Under the pieces are notes generated by a model that did not search any database, was not told the DNA's origin, and worked only from the letters and a program-made list of their open reading frames with translations. Below are positions 1 through 8,631 of a stretch of 64,000 nucleotides of DNA, one piece after another. The translations under genes were made by a program, and so were the position numbers. The DNA is from Thalassospira sp. GTDB lineage: Bacteria > Pseudomonadota > Alphaproteobacteria > Rhodospirillales > Thalassospiraceae. The stretch covers positions 16,268-80,267 of the forward strand of contig NZ_PAQR01000037.1 in assembly GCF_002709775.1 (NCBI RefSeq), given 5' to 3'. The stretch's first letter is position 1. Every line of letters starts with the position of its first letter.

Positions 1-697
1 TTTGGGTAAGTCCTTTATCAGCAATGAGCCAATCATTAGCGACATCACACTGCGCATGGGGCAGTCGCTTTTGCTGGCCGTGCTGTCGATGTCACTTGCC
101 CTGATCATTGCCGTGCCAATTGGGATTGTCTGTGCGCGTTATCCCGGCAGCCGGATTGATCGCATTGCCGGCATGATCAGTGTCATTGGCATGTCGATCC
201 CGAATTTCTGGTATTCGCTGCTTCTCGCCCTTTTATTTTCGCTTGTGCTCGGCTGGCTGCCCACCGGCGGGCATGGCACATGGGCGCATGCGGTTCTGCC
301 GACATTGGTAATTGCCACCTCGATCGCAGGCGTCCTGTCGCGCTATGTGCGAGGCAGTCTTCTTGAAGAACTTTCCAAACCCTATATCCGCACCGCCAAG
401 GCCAAGGGGTTGAGCCGCCTGCGCACCGTTCTGCGCCATGCGGTGCCCAATACGGCACCCGGCATCCTGACCTTTTCGGGCATGCAGTTCGCGCGGATTT
501 TTGATGGCATGATCATTGTCGAAACCCTGTTTGCCTGGCCGGGGCTGGGCCGGTTTCTGGTGGAATCGCTTTTGAACCGCGATTACCCGGCCATTCAGGC
601 CTGCTTCCTTTTGATTGCCGGCAGTTACATTCTGGTCAATCTGATCGTTGATCTGTGCATCGCCTTTTACGATCCCCGCACCCGGGAGATCGTGTGA
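1..697 (+). CDS. ABC transporter permease, dipeptide/nickel (DppB/NikB) type, 5' end outside window
   Basis: Inner-membrane permease of a family-5 (peptide/nickel/opine) ABC importer. About 231 residues are visible and the frame is open to the window edge. DppB/NikB proteins usually have slightly over 300 residues, so roughly the first quarter, including TM1 and the periplasmic loop, lies upstream. Hydrophobic segments follow one another, and the cytoplasmic EAA-like loop is visible around 'RTAKAKGLSRLRTVLRHAVPNT', which contacts the ATPase. The stop TGA overlaps the ATG of the next permease (TGATG), so the two are translationally coupled. The TTG at position 2 is not believed to be the real start. 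Confidence 0.9.
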   Translation, partial: LGKSFISNEPIISDITLRMGQSLLLAVLSMSLALIIAVPIGIVCARYPGSRIDRIAGMISVIGMSIPNFWYSLLLALLFSLVLGWLPTGGHGTWAHAVLPTLVIATSIAGVLSRYVRGSLLEELSKPYIRTAKAKGLSRLRTVLRHAVPNTAPGILTFSGMQFARIFDGMIIVETLFAWPGLGRFLVESLLNRDYPAIQACFLLIAGSYILVNLIVDLCIAFYDPRTREIV

Positions 698-1557
698 TGC
701 AGATGGAACGGATGTCTTTTACTGGCGGCAAGCTGTTTCATGCCGGACGCCGCGTGTTTCGCGGTTACGTTCTGGTAATGGCGCTGGTCATCCTTGCGGT
801 TTTGATCCTGCCGTTCTTTGCACCCAATGATCCTTATAAGGCCCAGTTCCTTTTCCGACTGAAACCACCAAGCCTTGATTACCCGCTTGGCACCGATGCG
901 CTGGGGCGATGTGTTTTATCACGCCTGATGTATGGCGCACGCTTGACCACCGCATCTGCCCTTGCGGTCGTGATGGCGGCATCGCTGATCGGCAGTCTGA
1001 TCGGCACCCTTGCCGGGATGGTCGGCGGGATTGTGGATCGCGCCATCATGCGGTTTTGCGAAGGCATGTCGGTATTCCCGGCCCTTGCCATTTGCATGAT
1101 CATTGCAGGCACCCTGGGGCTTGGTCTTCAGGCGGTGATCATTGCGCTGATTACCGTGCACTGGACCGACTATGCCCGGGTTGTGCGCAATGCCGTGATT
1201 GTCGAACGCACCAAACCCTATGTCATGGCGGCCGAGGCGTTGGGTGCGCGCCACCACCGCATCGCACATCGTCATATTTTTCCAAACATCATCGGCCCGC
1301 TTCTCACCCTTGCGGCCTATTCCATGTCCTGGGCGATCCTTGCCTTTGCGGGATTGAGCTTTTTGGGGCTGGGTGTCGAACCCGGCACGCCGGAATGGGG
1401 CCTGATGATTGCTGAATCGCGCAATTACCTGCGCGATCACCCTCGCCTGGTGCTTGCACCGGGCCTGACCATTGCGGCGTTTGTCGTCGCGGTCAATCTG
1501 CTCGGAGACATGTTGGGAGACCGTTTCCGGCTTCGTCAGATCAACTACCTTCACTAG
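697..1557 (+). CDS. ABC transporter permease, DppC/NikC type
   Basis: Second permease of the same importer, 286 residues from the ATG at 697, which overlaps the upstream stop. A longer frame opens at 655 but would run well into the previous gene. The N-terminal segment with a hydrophobic helix, followed by 'PLGTDALGRCVLSRLMYGAR', is typical of the DppC/OppC/NikC group. The EAA loop is near 'VMAAEALGARHHRIAHRHIF'. It forms a heterodimeric pore with the preceding protein. No ATPase genes follow, so they must be upstream of the window or elsewhere. Confidence 0.93.
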   Translation: MQMERMSFTGGKLFHAGRRVFRGYVLVMALVILAVLILPFFAPNDPYKAQFLFRLKPPSLDYPLGTDALGRCVLSRLMYGARLTTASALAVVMAASLIGSLIGTLAGMVGGIVDRAIMRFCEGMSVFPALAICMIIAGTLGLGLQAVIIALITVHWTDYARVVRNAVIVERTKPYVMAAEALGARHHRIAHRHIFPNIIGPLLTLAAYSMSWAILAFAGLSFLGLGVEPGTPEWGLMIAESRNYLRDHPRLVLAPGLTIAAFVVAVNLLGDMLGDRFRLRQINYLH

Positions 1558-1575
1558 ATGGACAGAGACAGTAAG

Positions 1576-3111
1576 ATGATCAAAAAGACACTTTTGGGGG
1601 CTGCCTTTGCAGCCCTTGCCATGGGCAGCTTTACGCTTGCCCCGCAGCCTGCACAGGCAACCGAGGACAACACGCTTGTCATCGGCACCATGTGGGAATC
1701 CATGCCACTTGCCATGAAGCCGCGTCGTTCGCGCTTCTTCAATGAAAGTGAAATCCTCGATACCCTGGTCAAGCTGGATTATGACCTGAAAACAATCCCG
1801 GGTCTTGCCACCGAATGGGACCGTGTTTCCCCGACGGTCTGGCAGTTCAAGCTGCGTGAAAATGTCGTTTTCCATGACGGCACCAAGCTTGATGCCGAGG
1901 CCGTTAAATTCTCGCTCGAACGGGTAATTGATCTGCTGCCTTATGCCGCAGACCTTCTCAACATCAAATCGATCAAGGCGGTTTCGCCGCTGGTGGTCGA
2001 GATTGAAAACACTGAACCGTTTGCCGCCCTGCCCAACCAGCTTTCCGATGCGATCACGGTTGTCTATGCCAAGTCATCCTTTGATGAGGCAGGCGAATTC
2101 GTCAAACCGGTCGGCACCGGCCCGTGGAAGTTCGAGGAATATAAAAAGCAGGATCGCACCATTGTGACCCGCTTTGACGAGTATTGGGGCGAGAAACCGG
2201 CCCTTGAGAAAGTCGTTTATCGCTATATCCCCGATCACAATTCGCGCACGCTGGCACTTGAGGCAGGCGAGATTGATTTCGTGACCAACATGCTGCCCTC
2301 GGACGTCAAGCGTCTGTCTGAAGATGAAGACTTCAAGGTCTATGCCGAGCCGACCTCGGGCCTGTATTACGGTGCCTTCAACGCCGGTGAGAAAAGCGTT
2401 CTGTCAGACGTTCGCATCCGCCGCGCGGTCAATGCGCTGGTCGATCGTGACCTGATTGTCAAAGGCGCGCTTGATGATGTTGGCGAACCGGCGTGGGAAT
2501 TCTTCGCCCCGACCTTTGACTGGGCCCCGCAGGCGGATGAGAAATACACACTTGATCCGGAACTGGCCGCATCGCTTCTGAGTGATGCCGGGTATGAGAA
2601 AACCGATGGCAAATGGATGAAGGACGGCGAACAGCTGACCCTGCGTATCCTGAGCTATTCTTCGCGTACCGAAATGCCGATGATCACCGAGGCCATGGCT
2701 GCACTTCTCAATGAGCAGGGCATCGCCACCGAAGTTGGCATGTATACTTGGGGCGGGATGCTTGATCTGGTCAAACAGGGTGAATATGACGTTTCGGTCG
2801 TGTTCTGGACCCCGGAGATGACCGGCCACCCGGACCTGCATCTGAAGTCGCAGTTCCATTCCAAGGCAGGCCTGAACTATCAGTTCTGGGCAAACGCGGA
2901 ATTTGATGCCGCTGTCGACAAGGGACGTACCCTTGATCCGGGTACCGAGCAGGTCGCGACCTACACCAAGGCGATGAACATCCTGCATGACGAAGCGCCT
3001 ATCATTCCGCTGGTGCATAAGGTGTTTGTTGTTGCCTCGACCAAGGATCTCAAGAACTACCGCATCCATCCGTCGGGCTTCTTCTTTGACTTCAAGAGCG
3101 TGTCGAAATAA
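1576..3111 (+). CDS. ABC transporter substrate-binding protein, family 5 (peptide/nickel/opine)
   Basis: Periplasmic solute receptor of the importer, 511 residues. The start at 1576 gives a clean Sec signal peptide (MIKKTLLGAAFAALAMG, cleavage after AQA). The upstream in-frame ATG at 1558 touches the permease stop and would add six charged residues. The SBP family 5 hallmark 'VGTGPWKFEEY' and the following 'EYWGEKPALEKVVYRYIPD' are present. The latter resembles the corresponding part of NikA more than OppA, so a metal-chelate or small-ligand substrate is possible. The ligand cannot be settled from sequence. The gene order permease-permease-receptor is unusual, since the receptor is normally first. 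Confidence 0.9.
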   Translation: MIKKTLLGAAFAALAMGSFTLAPQPAQATEDNTLVIGTMWESMPLAMKPRRSRFFNESEILDTLVKLDYDLKTIPGLATEWDRVSPTVWQFKLRENVVFHDGTKLDAEAVKFSLERVIDLLPYAADLLNIKSIKAVSPLVVEIENTEPFAALPNQLSDAITVVYAKSSFDEAGEFVKPVGTGPWKFEEYKKQDRTIVTRFDEYWGEKPALEKVVYRYIPDHNSRTLALEAGEIDFVTNMLPSDVKRLSEDEDFKVYAEPTSGLYYGAFNAGEKSVLSDVRIRRAVNALVDRDLIVKGALDDVGEPAWEFFAPTFDWAPQADEKYTLDPELAASLLSDAGYEKTDGKWMKDGEQLTLRILSYSSRTEMPMITEAMAALLNEQGIATEVGMYTWGGMLDLVKQGEYDVSVVFWTPEMTGHPDLHLKSQFHSKAGLNYQFWANAEFDAAVDKGRTLDPGTEQVATYTKAMNILHDEAPIIPLVHKVFVVASTKDLKNYRIHPSGFFFDFKSVSK

Positions 3112-3144
3112 GCGCTGCGCGTTTTGAGCTCACAAAATACGAAA

Positions 3145-3172
3145 GAGCCGCCTTTAACGGGCGGCTCCTTTA
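3145..3172 (+). terminator. Rho-independent terminator of the ABC importer operon
   Basis: GAGCCGCC (3145-3152) pairs with GGCGGCTC (3160-3167), followed by a T-rich tail. It lies 34 bp after the binding-protein stop. Confidence 0.8.
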
Positions 3173-3277
3173 TTTCTGGCAGAAACCCGGGGACTTCCGA
3201 CAGAAACTGCAGACGTTGATTTTTCGTTACGCGAACGGAATGCATCTATTACGGTCAAACAACAGACCTTAATTTGA

Positions 3278-4141
3278 TCAATTGCCGAACCAGTAACGGT
3301 AAAGATCGGAGCTCGTCTGACTTGTCATTTCGGGATTATCGAGGTCGATAATATGCAAGCCCGGATGGTCACGCAGAAAACCGATGGCGGCTGATATCAT
3401 CGGATGTTCGATAAAATAACGGTCTATCGCGCCGTCTTTTACAGCGGCCTGAAAGCCCTGTTCGATCTCGTCGTGCAAAGACTGACTGTCTTTTCCGAGA
3501 TAGAAATAAAAATCGTAGGGATAGCGCAGCAGCAGGTTTTCATAGACCGCCAAATCGTGCTGCTTGATGAGCTTCGCAACGTTGCCTGTTTTCACCTCAT
3601 GAATGGCGAGATGCATTGCATCAAAGCGCTTGTTTTCGAGCATATCATAAAGGCTGAGACCCGGACCGCCAGTTACGCACAGCCCGGCATGCTTCAGGAT
3701 AACGGTATCCACCCATGAATTACCCGACCCGATACAAATGCTTCTGAGGTCAGCCTGGTTTTCGATACGGTCCAGCATCTTGAGGTTATCCGCGCGCGTA
3801 ATCAGCAATCGATATCCCTGCAGGCCCTTGGTCAGGGGAAAGTCAATTTGCAACAAGTCGTGTTCGGCAGCACGGCTGTAGCCGGCCAAGACGACATTTA
3901 CCTCTCCCTCGGACAACAAGCTGAACGCACGCTTTTGCGAGAGGCCGTCAACAGCGACGATTTCAAGACGATGCTTCCCGGGCGCATAGGTAAGGGCGAG
4001 TTCTAGCAAGCCGGTCTGCAGGGCATAGTGCTCCTCTCGTCCGGCAGGCAGCGGCACCTTGAGCGTCTCGGCGTAAAGCGGTTTGCTAACCAGAATGGCA
4101 AGCAAGACCAAACCGCAAACATGTCTGAACAACCAAACCAT
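3278..4141 (-). CDS. Secreted solute-binding-like protein (SBP type 2 fold)
   Basis: A 287-residue protein with an N-terminal signal sequence (hydrophobic LVLLAILV, cleavage near YAET). The body resembles the amino-acid-type periplasmic binding fold: a segment around 'GEVNVVLAGYSRAAEHDLLQID' and a later 'YFYLGKDSQSLHDEIEQGF' helix common in type-2 binding proteins. No transporter genes accompany it, so it could be an orphan receptor or a sensory binding protein. It is divergent from znuA, and the Zur-like box sits in the shared upstream region, so zinc control is possible. Ligand unknown. Confidence 0.6.
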   Translation of the reverse strand: MVWLFRHVCGLVLLAILVSKPLYAETLKVPLPAGREEHYALQTGLLELALTYAPGKHRLEIVAVDGLSQKRAFSLLSEGEVNVVLAGYSRAAEHDLLQIDFPLTKGLQGYRLLITRADNLKMLDRIENQADLRSICIGSGNSWVDTVILKHAGLCVTGGPGLSLYDMLENKRFDAMHLAIHEVKTGNVAKLIKQHDLAVYENLLLRYPYDFYFYLGKDSQSLHDEIEQGFQAAVKDGAIDRYFIEHPMISAAIGFLRDHPGLHIIDLDNPEMTSQTSSDLYRYWFGN

Positions 4142-4250
4142 CCCGTTCCTGTTCGTCCCCTTTGTTTAACGTGGGGATTGCCGGGACCGGAAACAGCCCT
4201 GCTATCTATCCATTCGGCAAAAATCGACCTGGGCCATTTTATTCTTGACC

Positions 4251-4276
4251 ATTTGTTATGTTATATCATAACAAAT
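4251..4276. promoter_or_regulatory. Zur-like operator upstream of znuA
   Basis: Perfect 10-bp inverted arms ATTTGTTATG (4251-4260) and CATAACAAAT (4267-4276) around TTATAT. The TGTTATRNTATAACA-like core matches alphaproteobacterial Zur boxes. It lies 40 bp before the znuA ATG and 110 bp before the divergent gene. Regulation by Zur is inferred; no zur gene is in the window. Confidence 0.75.
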
Positions 4277-4316
4277 AGGATCAGATAACAAACCCACTCC
4301 AGACCGGATCATCCAT

Positions 4317-5450
4317 ATGCCTTCCTTGCGCCAATCCCTTCGCCGTTTTCTTCTTGCTGCACCGCTGTTTATTGCCGCCCCACTGACTGCAGCAGCCCAT
4401 GGTGACGATGCCCCGAAAGTTGTGACGTCGATCAAGCCGATCCACGGGATCACCAGTGCCATCATGAAGGATATCGGCGAGCCGGTTCTGTTGATTGATG
4501 GCGCGTCCTCGCCGCATACCTATTCGCTCCGCCCCAGCGAAGCGCGAGCGCTGAATGAAGCCGATCTGGTGATTTATGTTTCTCATGCGCTGGAAGGCTT
4601 CCTTGAAAAGCCGCTTGAAAGCCTGTCGGGTCATAGCCACCAGCTTGAGCTGGTTACGCTGTCTCAGCTGTCACTGCGTAACATGCGCGAAGGCGGCACG
4701 TGGGAAGCCCACATGCATGATCATGAGGGCGAAGCGCATGAGGATCACGACGACCATGATGATGATCATGAGGATCACGACGAACACGCCCATGACGATG
4801 ACCATGATCACGATCATGACGCCGAACATGATCACGAAGAACATGACGATCATGATCATGACCACGCGGCAGAACATGATGCCCATGACGACCACCATGA
4901 CGAGGCCCATCACCACGAAGATCATGACGGTGTAGACCCGCATATCTGGATGGATCCGGCCAATGGCGCCTCGATTGCGATTGCCATCGCCGATGAACTG
5001 GCCGAGATTGACCCGGAACATGCCGAAGACTATCGCGTAAACCTGCAGACACTGCTTGCAAGCCTTACCAACCTTGGTAATGATCTTCGGGCAAAAGTTG
5101 CACCGATCCAGGACCAACCCTATGTCGTGTTCCATGATGCCTATCAGTATCTCGAAACCGGCCTTGGCCTGAATGCGGTCGGATCAATCACTGTGTCGCC
5201 TGATCAGAAGCCCGGAGCCAAGCGCCTTCATGAAATCGAAGACAAAATCCATGATACCGGCGCTGTCTGCATTTTTGCCGAACCGCAATTCCGCCCGGCA
5301 ATCGTTCAGGCTGTCGTCTCCGACACGGGTATTCGCACCGGCACGCTTGACCCGCTGGGTTCTGACATTGCTGCCGGCCCCGATGCCTATCAGGAAATTC
5401 TGGCACAGAATGTCGACGCCCTTGTCGCGTGCCTTGGCAACGGTTCGTAA
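4317..5450 (+). CDS. znuA: Zinc-binding periplasmic protein ZnuA
   Basis: High-affinity periplasmic zinc receptor of the cluster A-I (family 9) binding proteins, 377 residues. It has a signal peptide (cleavage after AAA) and the expected first His ligand in 'IKPIHGITSAIM'. A very long His/Asp-rich loop spans about residues 132-205, a feature of ZnuA proteins that scavenge zinc. Further ligand regions follow ('DPHIWMDP', 'YVVFHDAYQYLE'). A Zur-like box lies just upstream. Unusually, no znuB or znuC follows; instead the gene overlaps zevA. It could deliver zinc to a distant ZnuBC or hand it to the ZevAB system. Confidence 0.93.
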   Translation: MPSLRQSLRRFLLAAPLFIAAPLTAAAHGDDAPKVVTSIKPIHGITSAIMKDIGEPVLLIDGASSPHTYSLRPSEARALNEADLVIYVSHALEGFLEKPLESLSGHSHQLELVTLSQLSLRNMREGGTWEAHMHDHEGEAHEDHDDHDDDHEDHDEHAHDDDHDHDHDAEHDHEEHDDHDHDHAAEHDAHDDHHDEAHHHEDHDGVDPHIWMDPANGASIAIAIADELAEIDPEHAEDYRVNLQTLLASLTNLGNDLRAKVAPIQDQPYVVFHDAYQYLETGLGLNAVGSITVSPDQKPGAKRLHEIEDKIHDTGAVCIFAEPQFRPAIVQAVVSDTGIRTGTLDPLGSDIAAGPDAYQEILAQNVDALVACLGNGS

Positions 5451-6105
5451 GCCCGTCACAACAATTCTGGTTGCCGGCATCTCGATGCTGGCAACCGTGC
5501 CTTCGGCATTTGCGCATCCACATGTCTGGATCGACGCGAATGCCGAATTTGTTTTTGAGAACGACAAGATTACGGCGGTTCATGTCCGCTGGTTGTTTGA
5601 CGACCTGTTTAGCATGACCATGATCGACGAGTTTGATCAGAACCACGACACAAGGTTCTTTGGCGATGAAAACACCGCCGTGCATGACAATGCCTTTGTT
5701 GCCCTTGCGGAGTTTTCCTGGCTAACGCATCTGCGCCGCAACGAAGAGCTGGTTTCCTTTGCCGGTGCGACCGATTTCGTTGCCGATATCACCGATGACC
5801 GCCGGGTAAGCTATGACTTCAAGCTGATGCTCGAAACACCGCTCGATCCCGTCAAGGATGCCATCAGTCTGTCGGTCTATGATGCTGAATACTACATCGA
5901 TGTTGCCTACACGCAGGTCGATCCCGTCCTGTTTGCCGGGGCAAAGAACCTGTCCTGCCATTTCGAGATGAGCGAAGATGAAAAGAACCGCATCTATTTT
6001 GACCTTGTCGCTCCGGTCCGTGCCGATGTTATTTGCGCGGCCAAGGTGGCAGATGGCAGCAGTTCTCGCGGCCTTGCTCCTGGCGATTTCGTTCTCGTCG
6101 AGTAA
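5410..6105 (+). CDS. zevA: DUF1007 family periplasmic protein, ZevA-like
   Basis: Periplasmic partner of a NicO-type metal transporter. The start at 5410 gives 231 residues with a classical signal peptide ending AFA and a mature protein beginning HPHVWIDA, the DUF1007 signature. This start overlaps the 3' end of znuA by 41 bp. The frame is open further upstream to 5173, but that part lies inside znuA and has no signal sequence. In Haemophilus influenzae the DUF1007/NicO pair is ZevAB, a zinc acquisition system. The downstream NicO gene overlaps this one, so the three genes form one coupled unit. Confidence 0.82.
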   Translation: MSTPLSRALATVRKPVTTILVAGISMLATVPSAFAHPHVWIDANAEFVFENDKITAVHVRWLFDDLFSMTMIDEFDQNHDTRFFGDENTAVHDNAFVALAEFSWLTHLRRNEELVSFAGATDFVADITDDRRVSYDFKLMLETPLDPVKDAISLSVYDAEYYIDVAYTQVDPVLFAGAKNLSCHFEMSEDEKNRIYFDLVAPVRADVICAAKVADGSSSRGLAPGDFVLVE

Positions 6106-7111
6106 TCCGGCAGCAGCGCAATCCTCAAACCTTCTCGGTCGCGGAGCATCAGAAAGCCCGCAAAGCAAACCCGCGCCGACGTCAGCAACAGAAGCCAATG
6201 GCGATGAAGAAAGTCTGATTGCCCTGCCCGACTGGCTTTCCGATCTTGTCGGTCAGACAGTCATTATTCAGACCAAGCTTAATCGTGAAATCACAGCCAC
6301 ACTTCGCGAAGCCAAGCAAGGCGACAGCTTCTGGCCGGGCCTTGTGATTATTGCCCTGTCTTTTGGTTATGGCGTTTTTCATGCGGCCGGTCCCGGTCAT
6401 GGCAAGATGATCACCACCACCTATTTCCTGTCACGCGATGCCGGATGGAAACAGGGCGTGGCGATGGGAAGCCTGATTGCCACTGTTCAAGCCGTATCCG
6501 CCATCATCATGGTCGGCGGCCTGACCCTGATCCTTAATCTTGGCCCGGCGGCAGTGACCAAGAACGGCCTGATCATGGAGGCGGTATCCTATGCCCTGAT
6601 AGCGGTGCTGGGTGCCGTGATGGCGCTTCGCATTCTTCAGGGCCGCGATGACTGCTGTGATCACCATGGGCCGGGTGCGCATGACCATCATCACCACGAA
6701 CACGATCATGCGCATGGCCATGACCACGATCATCATGAGGGGCATCATCACGATCACCATGATCATGCCCCTGCCGTTCAATCGAACTGGCAGATGATCT
6801 CGACCGGTATTGTTGCTGGCTTACGGCCCTGCACTGGATCGATCCTGGTGCTGCTGTTTACGTTGGCCAATGGCATGTTCCTGATCGGGATCGGGGCGGC
6901 CTTTGCCATGGCGCTGGGTGTGGCGATCACGATCAGCCTGATCGGGCTTGCCGCAATTGGAATTCGGACAGGCACACAGCATCTGTTTAGCCTGTCTGAA
7001 ACATCATCGGGCATCATTCGCCGCACGGTCGGCTTTACCGGGGCGGCGATCATTACCCTGTTTGGTGTGATGTTGTTGCTGGCCTCTGCCCGACAACTGG
7101 GCTGGTTATAA
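6026..7111 (+). CDS. zevB: NicO/RcnA-family metal transporter, ZevB-like
   Basis: Polytopic inner-membrane metal transporter of the NicO family, 361 residues from 6026. That start gives a signal-anchor (LAALLLAISF); alternatives are 5978 and 6053. 'YGVFHAAGPGHGKMITTTYFL' is the family's first His-rich membrane motif. A cytoplasmic-loop His/Asp-rich stretch lies at about residues 208-250, followed by 'AGLRPCTGSILVLLFTLANG', the second conserved motif. With zevA and znuA it suggests zinc import. RcnA relatives export nickel/cobalt, so direction should be inferred from the Zur-box context, not from sequence alone. Confidence 0.85.
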   Translation: MLFARPRWQMAAVLAALLLAISFSSSNPAAAQSSNLLGRGASESPQSKPAPTSATEANGDEESLIALPDWLSDLVGQTVIIQTKLNREITATLREAKQGDSFWPGLVIIALSFGYGVFHAAGPGHGKMITTTYFLSRDAGWKQGVAMGSLIATVQAVSAIIMVGGLTLILNLGPAAVTKNGLIMEAVSYALIAVLGAVMALRILQGRDDCCDHHGPGAHDHHHHEHDHAHGHDHDHHEGHHHDHHDHAPAVQSNWQMISTGIVAGLRPCTGSILVLLFTLANGMFLIGIGAAFAMALGVAITISLIGLAAIGIRTGTQHLFSLSETSSGIIRRTVGFTGAAIITLFGVMLLLASARQLGWL

Positions 7112-7981
7112 TCAGGATTTATAGGCAGCCGGGATACTGTCTGTTGCCTTGATCAGGGCATCCATCACCATCCGCACCCCGGGCGAGCGCCGCATATCGG
7201 GATGGACCACAAGCCAGACAGGCTTACTGAGCTCCGCCAGACTATCATCGGCAACCACTTCCAGACGGTCATCCTCATCGGCCATATAGCGCGGCAGCAA
7301 GCCCAGCCCGTGCCCGGTGGCAACAAAGGCCTGAACGGTCTGGGTGTCGTCGGCCTTTACACGCACGGGCAGTTCCTGATCCAGCGTATCCCAGACCCAG
7401 CCTTGCTGATAATCGCCAAAGGTATTTCGGCCATCAGCACAAAACTCCCAATTTTCCTTGGGCACGCGCTGGGTATAGCCCTTTGCGGCGTAAACCGCAT
7501 AGCGCAAGTCCACCAATTTGCGAACAATCAGGCCACTTTGATCCGGACGCACCATGCGCACAGCTACATCGGCCTCGCGCCGGGCCAGATTGGCGACCAC
7601 ACTTGATCCGAGGATTTCATATTCAAGGTTCTTCTGATCACGCAGCAACTCTGCCAAGCGCGGGGCGAACAGCAATCGTCCGGCACTTGGCGGAACGGCG
7701 ATTTTGACAACGCCATGGGCACTTTCATCGCCGCGCGCCTGACGTTCAAAGACAAGAACATCATCCTCAATCCGCAAGGCGACCGGCATCAGATTTTCGC
7801 CAGCCTCGGTCAGTTTCCAGCCGGTGGCGAGACGATCAAACAGATGTGCGCCAAGATCGGCTTCAAGTGCCTCGATCCGGCGTGAAACTGTTGTGTGATC
7901 CTTGCCAAGGCATCTTGCCGCGCCAGACAAGGTTCCCTCCTTTGCCACGGCAACAAAGAAACGCAGATCATTCCAGTTCAT
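7112..7981 (-). CDS. LysR family transcriptional regulator (copy A of a duplicated pair)
   Basis: 289-residue LTTR with an N-terminal winged HTH (MNWNDLRFFVAVAKEGTLSG...) and an effector domain. Start 7981 was chosen because the HTH begins there and because the paralogue at 13114-13983 starts with the same MNWNDLR. The longer frame to 8065 adds a non-conserved leader. The two paralogues have equal length and match along their whole length, including the shared C-terminal 'VVHPDMRRSPGVR'. It is divergent from a DUF1127 small gene at 8158, as its paralogue is. It ends one base after zevB (convergent). Target unknown; probably its own promoter and the DUF1127 gene. Confidence 0.92.
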   Translation of the reverse strand: MNWNDLRFFVAVAKEGTLSGAARCLGKDHTTVSRRIEALEADLGAHLFDRLATGWKLTEAGENLMPVALRIEDDVLVFERQARGDESAHGVVKIAVPPSAGRLLFAPRLAELLRDQKNLEYEILGSSVVANLARREADVAVRMVRPDQSGLIVRKLVDLRYAVYAAKGYTQRVPKENWEFCADGRNTFGDYQQGWVWDTLDQELPVRVKADDTQTVQAFVATGHGLGLLPRYMADEDDRLEVVADDSLAELSKPVWLVVHPDMRRSPGVRMVMDALIKATDSIPAAYKS

Positions 7982-8157
7982 CAATCCGATCCCGGCAGGG
8001 TTTGCACACATTCGACCACCTGCGTAACGCCGAAAACAATGTTCGGCCATTGCGCAAATCTGCACAACTGTAGCGCAGTTTATCGGAATTCATTTGTATT
8101 TTTGCGCATGCCAACCTTGTCGACATCACAGAGCCCAACAGATCAAGGAGCATCAAA

Positions 8158-8436
8158 ATGGCTGTATCGAACCATCTCGAATGTCATCCCGTCGTTGGTT
8201 GCCTTTCGAACAGCTCATCGTCGGAGATGTTGGCACAACGCCCAAGCTCCCCTGCCGCGCGCCACCACGCCACCCAGGGCATTCGCGCCATCATCCCGGC
8301 GACCCTTGATGCATTGATTGCCGCCTATAAGCGGTATCAGGGCCGCAATGCTCTGCATAAGCTAAGCGACGATCAACTGCGTGATATCGGTCTGGAACGT
8401 ACCCGTGACGGATATTCAATGCGCGACGGGTATTGA
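8158..8436 (+). CDS. DUF1127 domain small protein
   Basis: 92 residues with a strong ribosome site (AAGGAG, 8 bases before ATG). The C-terminal half carries the DUF1127 pattern 'RNALHKLSDDQLRDIGLER', a short basic amphipathic domain common in alphaproteobacteria. Members such as CcaF1 in Rhodobacter bind RNA and affect RNA turnover, and others affect phosphate/carbon metabolism. The N-terminal 40 residues are low-complexity and not recognisable. Divergent from a LysR gene. The sequence ATTTTTGCGCA (8098-8108) upstream recurs, with one change, before the second DUF1127-like gene. Confidence 0.85.
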   Translation: MAVSNHLECHPVVGCLSNSSSSEMLAQRPSSPAARHHATQGIRAIIPATLDALIAAYKRYQGRNALHKLSDDQLRDIGLERTRDGYSMRDGY

Positions 8437-8575
8437 TTGTCCATCAATGCCATCGCCCCGAACATCAAAGCGGCCCCGGTCCGAAACAGAGCGGTTGGCA
8501 ATCGACACGCTTTGATGCCACCAACCTGGCAATACGACAATTGCCAAGTTGGCAAATGCCTCCCTTAAGGCATGC

Positions 8576-8604
8576 AAAGGCCCCTGCGCTGCAGGGGCCT
8601 TTTG
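8576..8604 (+). terminator. Strong hairpin terminator
   Basis: Perfect 12-bp stem AAAGGCCCCTGC (8576-8587)/GCAGGGGCCTTT (8591-8602) with a 3-base loop and T-tail. It serves the DUF1127 gene and, because the arms are flanked by A and T runs, possibly the convergent nepI gene as well. Confidence 0.85.
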
Positions 8605-8631
8605 TTCGTCTGTCATTTGTCTTTTGGCGCG

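Noticed and set aside
919..1875. 318-codon minus-strand frame across the permease and binding-protein genes
   Set aside because: Antisense to two well-supported genes, basic low-quality composition, no family resemblance.
4711..4930. Apparent tandem repeat or CRISPR-like array
   Set aside because: The near-repeats are codons of the His/Asp-rich loop in znuA, with no regular repeat/spacer structure.
4576..5135. Long frames in other phases through the His-rich part of znuA (Met/Ile/Thr-rich or Arg/His-rich)
   Set aside because: They are by-products of the GATCAT/CATGAC-rich codons for the His/Asp loop; no start signals.
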